Origin: JBCAXA01 sp038749025
GTDB lineage: Bacteria; Pseudomonadota; Gammaproteobacteria; Steroidobacterales; Woeseiaceae
Reading direction: 5' to 3'
DNA: 64,000 nucleotides
NCBI GenBank assembly: GCA_038749025.1
Contig: JBCDIL010000014.1
Span: 28,504 to 92,503 of the forward strand
Part shown: piece after piece, positions 36,968 through 44,561 of the stretch
Position numbering within the stretch: the stretch's first letter is position 1
Layout of the letters: every line of letters begins with the position of its first letter
Translations under genes and position numbers: made by a program
Notes under the pieces: model-generated
What the model was told of the DNA's origin: nothing
The model's input: only the letters and a program-made list of their open reading frames with translations
Database searches by the model: none

Positions 36968-36989
36968 GTTACCTTGGTACTGAGGTAAC
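36968..36989. promoter_or_regulatory. Inverted repeat overlapping the RHH gene ribosome-binding site
   Basis: GTTACCT and AGGTAAC are perfect 7-bp inverted arms around an eight-base spacer. The arm nearest the start contains the AAGG ribosome-binding site of the RHH gene. A protein bound here, or a hairpin formed here, would block expression. Confidence 0.6.
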
Positions 36990-37042
36990 AATAAGTCAAG
37001 ACGACTACCAGCGAGATCAATAGGAGACGGCGCGGTTTCGAG

Positions 37043-37957
37043 CTACGCCGCCACCCCAGCGATACGCGGCACCTCGTTTTTCAGTGCCAACAGAAAGGCC
37101 TTCAGGCGCTGTGTTTGATGCTTGCCGGGCAGGTAGGCGACATTGATGGACAAGCTCGGTGCGCGCCAGGTCGGTAGGGCATCAACGAGCGTTCCACGTG
37201 CTAATTCGTCGACAACGAACCAGCTAGGCAAAACAGCGAGACCGAGTCCCATCAGCGCCGCTTCTTTCAGCGCAACGATGTTGTTCGTTTGCAAACGCGT
37301 TGCCGGGCGGATCGTTTGTTGTCGCTTACTGCGATGCGTGAGCGGCAAGGCGTTGCCCTCAAACGGCTGCAGGGCAAGAAAGGGCAGTTTCTCGGCCGCC
37401 GCAGGGTTTCGCGGCTTGCCGTGGCTACTCAGTAGGTCAGGCGCTGCAACCAACGCCCGCTCAACGCTACCCAAGCGGCGGACGACCAGAGTTTCGTCCG
37501 GGACGGTGCCCACTTTGACCCAGCAGTCACAGCCGACCTCGGAGAACCGAATCGGTTGGTCCTCGAGCCGCCAGGAGATGTCGATACCTGGGTGATTAAT
37601 CTGAAAACGCCATGCGATGCGGGCGAGGTGCTGTTGACCGAGCGCAATGGGCGCAACGACTCGAACCGTGCCGCGGATATCCCCGGGTGACTCAAAATGT
37701 TTTTCCTCTAACGCTTCCCAGTCTTTGATGAGCTGCCGCGCGTCGTGCAGCAGCGACGCGCCAGCATGCGTCAGTGCGAGTGAGTGAGTGGTTCGTCGCA
37801 ACAATTGCACTCGAAGTCGCGACTCCAGTTCGTTGAGTTGGCGGCTGGCGGAGGGCTGTGACAGACCTAAGTCCCTAGCTGCAGCGCTAATGCTGCCTGC
37901 GTCAGCAATCCGTACGAAAGTCTCAAGGAGTGTTAATCGATCAAGGGGTTTGCTCAT
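37043..37957 (-). CDS. LysR-family transcriptional regulator
   Basis: A 304-residue LysR regulator. The N-terminal winged helix-turn-helix is clear (LLETFVRIADAGSISAAARD, then LGLSQPSASRQLNELESRL), followed by the substrate-binding domain (GTVRVVAPIALGQQHLARIA, VVRRLGSVERALVAAPDLL and LPSWFVVDELARGTLVDALP). The frame extends further upstream to 38035, but the ATG at 37957 puts the HTH in its usual place. It is divergent from an aldo/keto reductase gene 101 bp away, the classic LysR arrangement, so that gene is the likely target. The effector is unknown. Confidence 0.94.
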   Translation of the reverse strand: MSKPLDRLTLLETFVRIADAGSISAAARDLGLSQPSASRQLNELESRLRVQLLRRTTHSLALTHAGASLLHDARQLIKDWEALEEKHFESPGDIRGTVRVVAPIALGQQHLARIAWRFQINHPGIDISWRLEDQPIRFSEVGCDCWVKVGTVPDETLVVRRLGSVERALVAAPDLLSSHGKPRNPAAAEKLPFLALQPFEGNALPLTHRSKRQQTIRPATRLQTNNIVALKEAALMGLGLAVLPSWFVVDELARGTLVDALPTWRAPSLSINVAYLPGKHQTQRLKAFLLALKNEVPRIAGVAA

Positions 37958-37967
37958 GCACAATACG

Positions 37968-37984
37968 TATAACAAAGATTTATA
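37968..37984. promoter_or_regulatory. Candidate LysR binding site
   Basis: TATAA and TTATA are inverted arms with a seven-base spacer, which fits the T-N11-A core of LysR boxes. It lies between the divergent LysR and aldo/keto reductase genes. AT-rich bases could also be promoter -10 elements, so the call is tentative. Confidence 0.4.
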
Positions 37985-38058
37985 ATATCCGTCTACCGAA
38001 TTACCGAGCGCTCGGCGACAGTACGTCCATCGCAAAGACAGACACGCAGGAGAAAGCG

Positions 38059-38844
38059 ATGACAGGTACAGCGTCGAACACCACCTTCAAACTCGGCGGG
38101 GAGTGCGATGTCAATCGCATGGGCTACGGGGCCATGCGACTGACCGGCCAGCCCGGAAACTTCGGACCTTATCCACACTGGGAAGATGGCAAGTCTCTGC
38201 TACAACGCGCGGTTGAGCTAGGCGTGACGTTCTTCGATTCCGCGCGCGCATACGGACCGGAATGGGCCGACAAGTTGTTGGCCGACGCCTTACATCCCTA
38301 TGCCGAGGACATCGTCATCGCGACCAAAGGCGGTGTCGATAAATTTGCACCTGACCGTATTGTTACCGATGGACGGCCCGAAACACTGACCCAACACATT
38401 GATTCGGCCCTACGACATCTAAAGGTCGATCGGGTCGAGCTGTTTCAGCTGCATCGGGTTGATTCGAAAGTACCGATTGAAGAGTCCGTTGGCGCGATCG
38501 AGGCGGCGCGCCAAGCTGGTAAAGTCCGCTTTATTGGCTTGTCCAATGTCGATCAGTCGCAGCTTGACCGGGCGCTAACGGCCGCTCCCATCGCCTCAGT
38601 CCAAAATCGATTCAACGAAGCGGAAGACGCACAAGGTGCGTTAGTCGACTACACCGCCAAGCTCGGAATCGCGTTTATTCCTTACGGCCCGCTCGGCGCA
38701 CATCCGATGCGCCAAGGTGCCGAATTACCGGCGTCGCAAGCGCTCTCGTGGCTGTTGCGGCGCTCGCCAAACATCATTGTCATCCCGGGTACGACGTCAA
38801 TTGCCCACCTTGAGGAGAACATCGGTGTCTGGGAGCAACTCTAA
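38059..38844 (+). CDS. Aldo/keto reductase
   Basis: A 261-residue NADPH-dependent reductase of the AKR superfamily. The catalytic tetrad is visible: Asp in VTFFDSARAY and Tyr of that same motif, Lys in VIATKGGVD, and His in ELFQLHRVD. The C-terminal NADPH-binding region is NIIVIPGTTSIAHLEENIG. The frame is open to 37930, but the ATG at 38059 has AGGAGAAAG upstream and gives the normal length. It is probably controlled by the divergent LysR protein. The likely substrates are aldehydes or ketones; no more can be said. Confidence 0.94.
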   Translation: MTGTASNTTFKLGGECDVNRMGYGAMRLTGQPGNFGPYPHWEDGKSLLQRAVELGVTFFDSARAYGPEWADKLLADALHPYAEDIVIATKGGVDKFAPDRIVTDGRPETLTQHIDSALRHLKVDRVELFQLHRVDSKVPIEESVGAIEAARQAGKVRFIGLSNVDQSQLDRALTAAPIASVQNRFNEAEDAQGALVDYTAKLGIAFIPYGPLGAHPMRQGAELPASQALSWLLRRSPNIIVIPGTTSIAHLEENIGVWEQL

Positions 38845-39076
38845 CCGGTCAGCGTGTCGTAGACCGGTGGTTGATAACGGCGGTCGGCTCGGCGACATCG
38901 TGGAAACATGGGGCGCGGTCTATCCCGTCATTACGGTCTTGCTGCTCGTCATTGAGCCGCACGTCGTCGATCTATTGCTGCCGGTCAGAACACTGCTGCT
39001 CAGCGTGTTGCTGGTCCCAACGACTGTTTTATGGACGAGGCCCGCAATGGGTCGCCTGCGTCGGCGTTTTCGGTGA
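38825..39076 (+). CDS. Small two-helix membrane protein
   Basis: A short frame that overlaps the aldo/keto reductase stop and begins with GTG at 38825 (another GTG at 38867 is possible). It encodes two hydrophobic helices, VYPVITVLLLVIEPHVVDLL and VRTLLLSVLLVPTTVLW, ending with a basic tail (GRLRRRFR). The pattern recalls the two-helix tail found on some membrane-linked antibiotic-biosynthesis monooxygenase-like proteins, so it may be a remnant of one. No clear ribosome-binding site is seen. Translational coupling to the reductase would explain that. Confidence 0.45.
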   Translation: MSGSNSNRSACRRPVVDNGGRLGDIVETWGAVYPVITVLLLVIEPHVVDLLLPVRTLLLSVLLVPTTVLWTRPAMGRLRRRFR

Positions 39077-39105
39077 CGATCGGTGACTCACGAGAGTCCT
39101 TGTCA

Positions 39106-39135
39106 CGGCCGATCTGCTTCCGTGCAGATCGGCCG
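39106..39135. terminator. Perfect 12-bp hairpin between convergent genes
   Basis: CGGCCGATCTGC and GCAGATCGGCCG with a six-base loop. It lies between the aldo/keto reductase unit and the DUF5610-like gene, which converge. No T-run follows on either strand, so it may act as a bidirectional barrier rather than a canonical intrinsic terminator. Confidence 0.65.
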
Positions 39136-39160
39136 CTTACCGCTGCCGCTGGCTACTACC

Positions 39161-40603
39161 TTAACTAGCGGCGGCGTCGCTCCGTGCGCTTGTGTTCACT
39201 ACGAGTTCGATGGCGTCGCTGGCGAGATTCGCCGCGTCTTGTTCGGCCGGCTGGGCGACCGTCTTCAAGGTCTCTTGCAATAAGGTGAGTTTGATCGACT
39301 CGCTATACTGCAACGTGGCGCTTTGTACATCACCCGCCGGAAAACCATCGCTGACGGAGCGCAGGAAATCGCCGACGAGGTTGAAGAACTGATTCAAATA
39401 GTCGCTACCGAGCGGTGGGCCCGCTTCGTCAGCGCTGTCGTCGACGGCAGCGTTGTCTACGGCAATCGGGGCGGGGGCCTCGGCGGCCGACTCTGGCACA
39501 TCGGTTTGAGCCACCGGTTCCACATCTCCACTAGCGGCGTTCGGCGCTTCGCGCAACTGCAGCGGCGCTTCGGGGCGAGACGGTGCTGTGTTGATCGCTG
39601 GAATCACGAGCTGCGGTGCTTCAGGCTGCGCCGGTGCCGGCGTGATGGCTGGAATAACTAGTTGCGGTGGTGATTGCGGTGTATCAATGGCCGGCGCGAC
39701 GACTGACGGAGCGGCTGTGGTCGTTCGTTCGTTGGCGAGCGCGACCTGCGTGGTTTCGCTAAAGCGGAAACGCAAATTGACGCGGGCCAGTTGCTCGGCG
39801 TCTACGTCGAGAGCATTTGCATTGGCGAACGCGGCGCCTAAATCACCGCCGAAAAAGTCATCTGCAATGCGGCTAGCTTGTTCCACTACGTTACTAATGG
39901 CGGCAAGTTCGTCGTCGTTAAGATCACCGTCGACGGACAGACGAATACCGGTACGGCTCGAGAAATCGATCTCAGTGAGCTCCGCCGAACCACCCGGTAC
40001 CGAGGCAGCGGCAGCCGTCGCCGACAAGCGTTCGCGTTGGCGAAGATCGAGCCGAACGATGTCACCTTCTTGCGTTCGGATCCGAATGGTCGACCGTTCA
40101 TTCGTTCGCGACTCAACAGCGAGTACGCTGGCGCTCGACTCGCGCACATTGCTGAAGTCGTTTTCGAGCGCGGTGAGTCCGCGGTCGACCCGAGCGACGG
40201 CATCGTCGATATCGCTGATGTCATCGCGCTGGCCGATGGCTTCGCGAACGGCGGTCGCGCTTTCGCGAACCGAGGCGCGAAACGCGACGATCGAGCGCGC
40301 CGCTTGCGTCGGCGCTTCACTCGCCACGCGGCGGGCCGCGCCCAGTGTCTCGTTGGCGACGTCGCCCGCGCTCGATGCGTTGCCTGCATTGGCATAGCCA
40401 GGCACGCCCGAGCCGAAGCGGCTGAGGAACCGGGCGCTTAACGTCGCGCGTAAATCTTGACGAAACGCTTCCAGCGCACGGCCGGATTTGTCGTCGTTAA
40501 CAAACTCGGGGGCTTTGTCGGCGCGGCTCGTCGCCGGCGACTCGCCCAATGCTAATAGCGAGCGCGCGGCTAGGTTGGCGCTCGAAAGGTCCGATATCTC
40601 CAT
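39161..40603 (-). CDS. DUF5610-like hypothetical protein
   Basis: A 480-residue soluble protein with no signal peptide. The N-terminal start (MEISDLSSANLAARSLLALG) and the following helix with ALEAFRQDLRATLSARFLSR resemble DUF5610 proteins of gammaproteobacteria, whose role is unknown. Residues about 300-355 are low in complexity and contain a near-duplicate, PPQLVIPAITPAP and APQLVIPAINTAP. The last 90 residues include LNQFFNLVGDFLRSVSDGF and a helix with SIKLTLLQETLKTV. The ATG at 40603 is preferred over one 45 bases upstream because that extension is basic and unlike the family start. Family assignment is by memory of the N-terminal pattern. Confidence 0.65.
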   Translation of the reverse strand: MEISDLSSANLAARSLLALGESPATSRADKAPEFVNDDKSGRALEAFRQDLRATLSARFLSRFGSGVPGYANAGNASSAGDVANETLGAARRVASEAPTQAARSIVAFRASVRESATAVREAIGQRDDISDIDDAVARVDRGLTALENDFSNVRESSASVLAVESRTNERSTIRIRTQEGDIVRLDLRQRERLSATAAAASVPGGSAELTEIDFSSRTGIRLSVDGDLNDDELAAISNVVEQASRIADDFFGGDLGAAFANANALDVDAEQLARVNLRFRFSETTQVALANERTTTAAPSVVAPAIDTPQSPPQLVIPAITPAPAQPEAPQLVIPAINTAPSRPEAPLQLREAPNAASGDVEPVAQTDVPESAAEAPAPIAVDNAAVDDSADEAGPPLGSDYLNQFFNLVGDFLRSVSDGFPAGDVQSATLQYSESIKLTLLQETLKTVAQPAEQDAANLASDAIELVVNTSARSDAAAS

Positions 40604-40904
40604 CGGTATTCGCTCCTTGGCCAGGCGTACTTTGCGCCCGAATCGCACTGGCGGTGACTTATGTCATCCGTCTCCTGACGCTTGTATCGGCTTTGTGCGG
40701 TGGAGCTTTAGGGATCTGCGACCCAGTGCACACTTCGGTCGCGGCGAACCGTGGCGTGAGTCGTTTTTCTGGCACCAGCTTAGTAGAAATTGGGTTGCGA
40801 ATCCGCCACGATTAGCCCGTCGCTCGGCATCGATTTCATTTCGTTTTATCTATCGAGATGATGCAGATTTTGCAATATCCTAAACGATAGGTTGGGGGTA
40901 CACT

Positions 40905-41092
40905 CTCACTCAGAATTTAGGGATCGCGGCTACTTAGACGCATTTAGCAACCGATGGCCGCGGTTTGCGGACCCCTAAGGGCAAGCTCGCCAGCATACGC
41001 TGAGTGCTTCCTGCGTTCGAAACGATGCACCCCTCTCCCGCACGTTTCGACATCCCCCCCGCCTTGCCACCGCTTGCGGTGGCGTTTTTTTT
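40905..41092 (+). ncRNA. Candidate small RNA with C-rich hairpin loop
   Basis: No protein gene precedes the intrinsic terminator at 41066-41092, yet the upstream bases fold well. AAGC...CAGC-ATAC-GCTG...GCTT forms a nested hairpin near 40985-41010. TCGAAACG (41017-41024) pairs with CGTTTCGA (41043-41050), and the inner TGC/GCA extends the stem to 11 bp with one bulged base, leaving the loop ACCCCTCTCCC. That loop is complementary to ribosome-binding sites, as in known C-rich-loop small RNAs. The 5' end is a guess: TACACT at 40899-40904 is a weak -10, and no good -35 is present. Confidence 0.5.
41066..41092 (+). terminator. Intrinsic terminator
   Basis: GCCACC-GCTTGC-GGTGGC hairpin followed by eight T residues (41085-41092). 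It terminates plus-strand transcription where no plus-strand protein gene lies upstream, which supports the small RNA call. Confidence 0.85.
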
Positions 41093-41122
41093 GGCGGGGT
41101 CTTTCTAGGCGCTGTATTCATC

Positions 41123-41460
41123 GTGCCGGGACGGCCCTGCCACCTCTTCGTTTGCCGCCGCGGCAGCTACAACGATGCCGCTTCTACTAACGTGGGAGCG
41201 GCGTCTCGCCGCGATTTAGCCGCGGTTTGAATCGAACCATTACTGCCCTACCAAGACTCCGTTTGCCGCCTCGGCAGTTTTTGACGATGCCGCTTCTACT
41301 AATGTGGGAGCGGCGTCTCGCCGCGACAGAGCCGCGATTTGAATCGAACCAGGACGGCCCTCCCACCTCTTCGTTTGCCGCCTCGGCAGATTTACCGATG
41401 CCGCCTCTACTGATAGGGGAGCGGCGTCTCGCCGCGATAGAGCCGCAGTTGAGACCGCAG
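41123..41460. repeat. REP/BIME array, three units
   Basis: GTGGGAGCGGCGTCTCGCC-type elements start at 41192, 41304 and 41415, spaced 112 and 111 bp. Between them lie inverted partners of the GGACGGCCCTCCCAC type and a common spacer ending CTACTAA or CTACTGA. Copies are less regular than those at 43.5 kb. Confidence 0.85.
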
Positions 41461-41481
41461 CTGCGACAGCACCGTTCGCTA

Positions 41482-42039
41482 TCACGACTCCTTGGTATAG
41501 CGACGCCGCTCCAACGCAACGATGGTCACAACATATATCGCCACGACAATGAACGGGATGGTGACAAACCGGTGGTCCGGTAATGCAAACCAGGCGCCCA
41601 CGATCAACACGGTGCGGGTGATCGCGTGGAATGCGCCGACCCAGTGATTGATGATCCAGCCGAACGGCAGCCACATCAGCCCGGTCAGAATGCCGACACA
41701 GAGTGGAACCGACGTGTGATCAACGGTGGCGAATGGCATTGCGATGGCAAACACGAGAAGCGCCATGATGACCGTAGACATAAACAAGCGGTCAAATGGA
41801 TTCGGCGCTCGGTGTTTGCCGAAGAAGTCTTCGCCGGTAAATCGAGACAGGAGCATCCCGAGGTAAAAGATGCTTCCGGCGCCCACCCAAACGGCCATGA
41901 CCTTGTAGAAGGGTGGGGCGATTACACCGGCCACACCAACCAGCGCCCACATGATCGCGCCTGCCAATGGCATTGCGAGAAAGCGGCGGTTGGAGAAGTC
42001 GTCGCGGTGCTGTTCCAGGGTTGTCGCTGCGTTGGTCAT
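41482..42039 (-). CDS. Multi-pass membrane protein (possibly DUF7010)
   Basis: A 185-residue integral membrane protein with about five or six hydrophobic helices (for example MPLAGAIMWALVGVAGVIAP, VMAVWVGAGSIFYLGMLLS, IMALLVFAIAMPFATV and IPFIVVAIYVVTIVALE). The order and the pattern MPLxxxGxIxW near residue 24 resemble DUF7010 proteins, but I cannot verify that. No catalytic or transport motif is visible. It ends beside the REP array and is followed upstream, on the same strand, by an SRPBCC gene 48 bp away, so they may be co-transcribed. Confidence 0.65.
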   Translation of the reverse strand: MTNAATTLEQHRDDFSNRRFLAMPLAGAIMWALVGVAGVIAPPFYKVMAVWVGAGSIFYLGMLLSRFTGEDFFGKHRAPNPFDRLFMSTVIMALLVFAIAMPFATVDHTSVPLCVGILTGLMWLPFGWIINHWVGAFHAITRTVLIVGAWFALPDHRFVTIPFIVVAIYVVTIVALERRRYTKES

Positions 42040-42087
42040 CGCGCCCTACGTTGTTATGGCCGCGGCAGCGAAACGACGATGCGCTGG

Positions 42088-42504
42088 TCAGCTGGCCTCG
42101 GCGATTTTTTTCAGTGCGCGTAGCGACACGGCGAGATCACCCCGCGTTTGCCGACGCTCCAGTATGCCGTGCAGCTTGCCTGCCGGGCCGTGATAGCTCA
42201 ACTGCAAGTTGACCCATGTACTGCCATTTTCGTCTTGCAGTGTGACGCTTTGGCGCACGGTGTACAGCGTAAACTTTTCTTCGATCGCCAGGTGCGTTGG
42301 TGCGCCCGCCTCTTGGCAGCGAATCGACACACGGCGACCATCGCGTGTCACCAACGTCCCTTCCGCACCGGGCGTGAAGTTCTCGTTACTAAGGTGCATC
42401 GAGACAATACCGTTGTGCCAGCGCGGCCATTCCGTGGCATCGCTTATGATCGAGTAAACCGAGTCTTTGTCGGCGGCAATGCGGGTTCTTTCTTCAACTA
42501 TCAA
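42088..42504 (-). CDS. SRPBCC-family protein
   Basis: A 138-residue protein of the polyketide cyclase/SRPBCC type. EERTRIAADKDSVYSIISDA followed by TEWPRWHNGI is the familiar N-terminal helix-and-strand pattern; the middle holds strands (EGTLVTRDGRRVSIRCQEA, IEEKFTLYTVRQSVTLQDE), and the final helix ends LAVSLRALKKIAEA. It has no signal peptide. Such proteins bind hydrophobic ligands; activity cannot be inferred. It is on the same strand as the membrane protein downstream and may share its transcript. Confidence 0.8.
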   Translation of the reverse strand: MIVEERTRIAADKDSVYSIISDATEWPRWHNGIVSMHLSNENFTPGAEGTLVTRDGRRVSIRCQEAGAPTHLAIEEKFTLYTVRQSVTLQDENGSTWVNLQLSYHGPAGKLHGILERRQTRGDLAVSLRALKKIAEAS

Positions 42505-42614
42505 CTGAATCGCCTGGTTGTAGTCCGTTACTTACTTAGACAGCACAAACGGAAAAGTTTCATTGTTAGCGGTCATTTTTATGCAACGCCTTGTCGCAAA
42601 AATGCACGCGGGTT

Positions 42615-43382
42615 TTAGTCTGCAAATAGATCGTAAGCGATCCCGATAAAGGCACTTACCTGCTCTGTATCGGACACGATCGGGGAATCTGAAATGGAGT
42701 CGTCGAGGCGCGTGATATCGACGCTCCCGATGAAGAATGTGCGTTTGTTAAAACGATAAATTACTTGTGCGCCAAAGCCGACGTTGGTCGCGCCACCCAC
42801 GCGGAATGGACGGCGTGCGCCGATCGCTTCGGTGGTGCTCACGCCGTAGTAATAGTCAGCAAGATCGTCGCTTAGGTAGTCAACGAAAACCGTCCCTTCC
42901 AACGACAAACGCCGGTTTGGGGCCCAGGTGTGGCCGGCACCCAAGCGAGCGAAGAAGCCATCGTGTGTCCCGGACACATCGTGTCGAAGATCGAGTGTTA
43001 GCGGACCATAGACAAGATCGACACCGGCCTCGAGGGCGTTGTCGCGCTCGCTCAAACCGGCGAGGGCGGGTTCGTTTGCATCGACGTCGAAGCCCAGGAA
43101 ATTCAGACCCGCGGCTGCCGTTACCGACCATGTGTCATCGCCGGCGACCCGGTAGCTTAGGTTAGGTCCGAGCCAAGTCAGTCGTTCACCGATGTAGCCA
43201 ATCAACGGGAACGGTGTGCTGTTCGTGTCGGCATCGCCAACGAACGGATCCGGCGCAACGGCATAGCCGGCACCGGCGATCCACCCCGGTGGTTCGAAGG
43301 ATTGCGAACGGTCTTCGTTCTGGGCGATGGCGGAGGTGCTTATCGTTACGGCGACAGCACAGAGGACGACGCGGATCAGCAT
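42615..43382 (-). CDS. MipA/OmpV-family outer-membrane protein
   Basis: A 255-residue beta-barrel protein of the MipA/OmpV type. The signal peptide (LIRVVLCAVAVTISTSAIAQ, cleaved at about 20) is followed by GWIAGAGYAVAPDPFVGD, PFPLIGYIGERLTWLGPNLS, DLVYGPLTLDLRHDVSGTHD and a C-terminal FIGIAYDLFAD strand. The reading frame stays open for 173 codons further upstream, but that extension is read-through of the REP repeats and is not believable protein; the ATG at 43382 begins the signal peptide. The divergent neighbour across the repeat array is a RidA-like lipoprotein. Confidence 0.88.
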   Translation of the reverse strand: MLIRVVLCAVAVTISTSAIAQNEDRSQSFEPPGWIAGAGYAVAPDPFVGDADTNSTPFPLIGYIGERLTWLGPNLSYRVAGDDTWSVTAAAGLNFLGFDVDANEPALAGLSERDNALEAGVDLVYGPLTLDLRHDVSGTHDGFFARLGAGHTWAPNRRLSLEGTVFVDYLSDDLADYYYGVSTTEAIGARRPFRVGGATNVGFGAQVIYRFNKRTFFIGSVDITRLDDSISDSPIVSDTEQVSAFIGIAYDLFAD

Positions 43383-43986
43383 GGTTGTGGTCTCGGTAAA
43401 GATCGGGTTTCGCGATGGGCGAGACTTTGCCGCGCCGGCGATGAACGCGTTGTTAGTGGCTGGTGATAACCGTGTGAACGTTTTCATCGATACCGCTTCT
43501 ACTGATGTGGGAGCGGCGTCTCGCCCGATCGAGCCGCGGTTGGAATCGGGCCGAGACGGCCCACCCACATCCTCGCTTGCCGCTTCGCCAGATTTGTCGA
43601 TGCCGCCTCGACTGATGTGGGAGCGGCGTCTCGCCGCGATAGAGCCGCGGTTGGAATCGGGCCGAGACGGCCCACCCACATCTTCGCTTGCCGCTTCGCC
43701 AGATTTATCGATACCGCCTCTACTGATTTGAGAGCGGCGTCTCGCCGCGATAGAGCCGCGGTTGGAATCGGGCCGAGACGGCCCACCCACATCCTCGCTT
43801 GCCGCTTCGCCAGATTTGTCGATGCCGCCTCTACTGATGTGGGAGCGGCGTCTCGCCGCGATTGACTCGTGGTTTGAATCGGGCTCGAACGGCCCTGCCA
43901 CGCCGTCGATTGACGTTCGCGGTCAACCACGCTGATTTGGCAAGTGGCCCTTGGCTAGGCACACTTGGGTCAATGGGAGGGCGGTA
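43383..43986. other. Divergent intergenic region filled by REP array
   Basis: About 600 bp between the divergent MipA/OmpV gene and the RidA-like lipoprotein gene. It holds four REP/BIME units, and the promoters of both genes must be in the short flanks, at about 43383-43483 and 43911-43986. Repeats lie between divergent starts, which is unusual for REP. Confidence 0.6.
43484..43910. repeat. REP/BIME array, four units with 111-bp period
   Basis: Units start with GTGGGAGCGGCGTCTCGCC (or a close variant) at 43507, 43617, 43728 and 43839, so the spacing is 110, 111 and 111 bp. Each has a forward REP with GCGGCG-TCT-CGCCGC stem, then GATAGAGCCGCGGTTGGAAT, an inverted REP with GGGCCG-AGA-CGGCCC stem followed by ACCCAC, and a spacer ending GCCGCCTCTACTGAT. 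Copies are almost identical, so the array is recent. The first unit lacks one base in its hairpin. The period is 37 codons, which keeps false reading frames open. Confidence 0.92.
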
Positions 43987-44439
43987 ATGGATTGCATTGC
44001 CAAGACAGGGACATTACTCGCGTCGGTCGTCATCGTGGGTTGCAACACAACGCAACCGGCGAGTCCGTCGGCTAACTACGTTGACCCGAGCGATGGCGCT
44101 GCGCCGTATTCGCGATCGGTCCGCATCGGCGCTACCGTCTACCTATCGGGCGTACTTGGCTCCCGTGACGGCCGCCTCGTGGCAGGTGGCATCGGCCCAG
44201 AGACCGACCAAGCACTGAACAACGTTGAAGCAGGTCTCGCCGATCACGGCGCGACACTTAAAGATGTCGTCAAATGCCAGGTATTTCTCGCCGATATCGG
44301 CGATTTTCAGGCGATGAATACCGTCTACAAGGCCCGCTTTCAAGCACCGCGACCCGCACGAACGACGGTGGCCGTCGATTTGGTTGCCGGTGCCCGAATC
44401 GAAATCGACTGTATTGCCGCATTGCGAGATGAGCTGTGA
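43987..44439 (+). CDS. RidA-like lipoprotein
   Basis: A 150-residue RidA-family protein with a lipoprotein signal: hydrophobic residues 6-17, VIVGC with the lipidated Cys near residue 19. The RidA fold shows as VYLSGVLGSRDGRLVAGGIG and RPARTTVAVDLVAGARIEID; the Arg of PART matches catalytic Arg105 of E. coli RidA and the Glu of IEID its Glu120, so deaminase activity is plausible. It is a relative of the exported RidA at 33877 and would be anchored to a membrane facing the periplasm. The ATG at 43987 has GGAGGGCGG upstream. Confidence 0.9.
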   Translation: MDCIAKTGTLLASVVIVGCNTTQPASPSANYVDPSDGAAPYSRSVRIGATVYLSGVLGSRDGRLVAGGIGPETDQALNNVEAGLADHGATLKDVVKCQVFLADIGDFQAMNTVYKARFQAPRPARTTVAVDLVAGARIEIDCIAALRDEL

Positions 44440-44561
44440 CTAACCGTCGCCGCCACGCGTCTACGGTGCGCACGGAGTAGACAAAGCGTCGTTGCCCTCG
44501 GTCGAGCAACGTATCGTATGGCCAAAAAAGACACGCCGTTAACCTTGGGGAGGCAAGAGCG

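Larger units (their letters stand above)
40604..41481. other. Long non-coding stretch: candidate small RNA and REP array
   Basis: About 880 bp without a protein gene. The first 300 bp hold the promoter region of the DUF5610-like gene. A likely small RNA ending in an intrinsic terminator runs to 41092, and three REP/BIME units fill 41123-41460. Each is listed separately. Confidence 0.6.

Noticed and set aside
39588..40397. Plus-strand 269-codon frame opposite the DUF5610-like gene
   Set aside because: Biased composition from the antisense of an Ala- and Glu-rich gene; no ribosome-binding site.
43499..43930. Open frames on both strands across the REP array
   Set aside because: Artefacts of a 111-bp repeat period; no real protein features.
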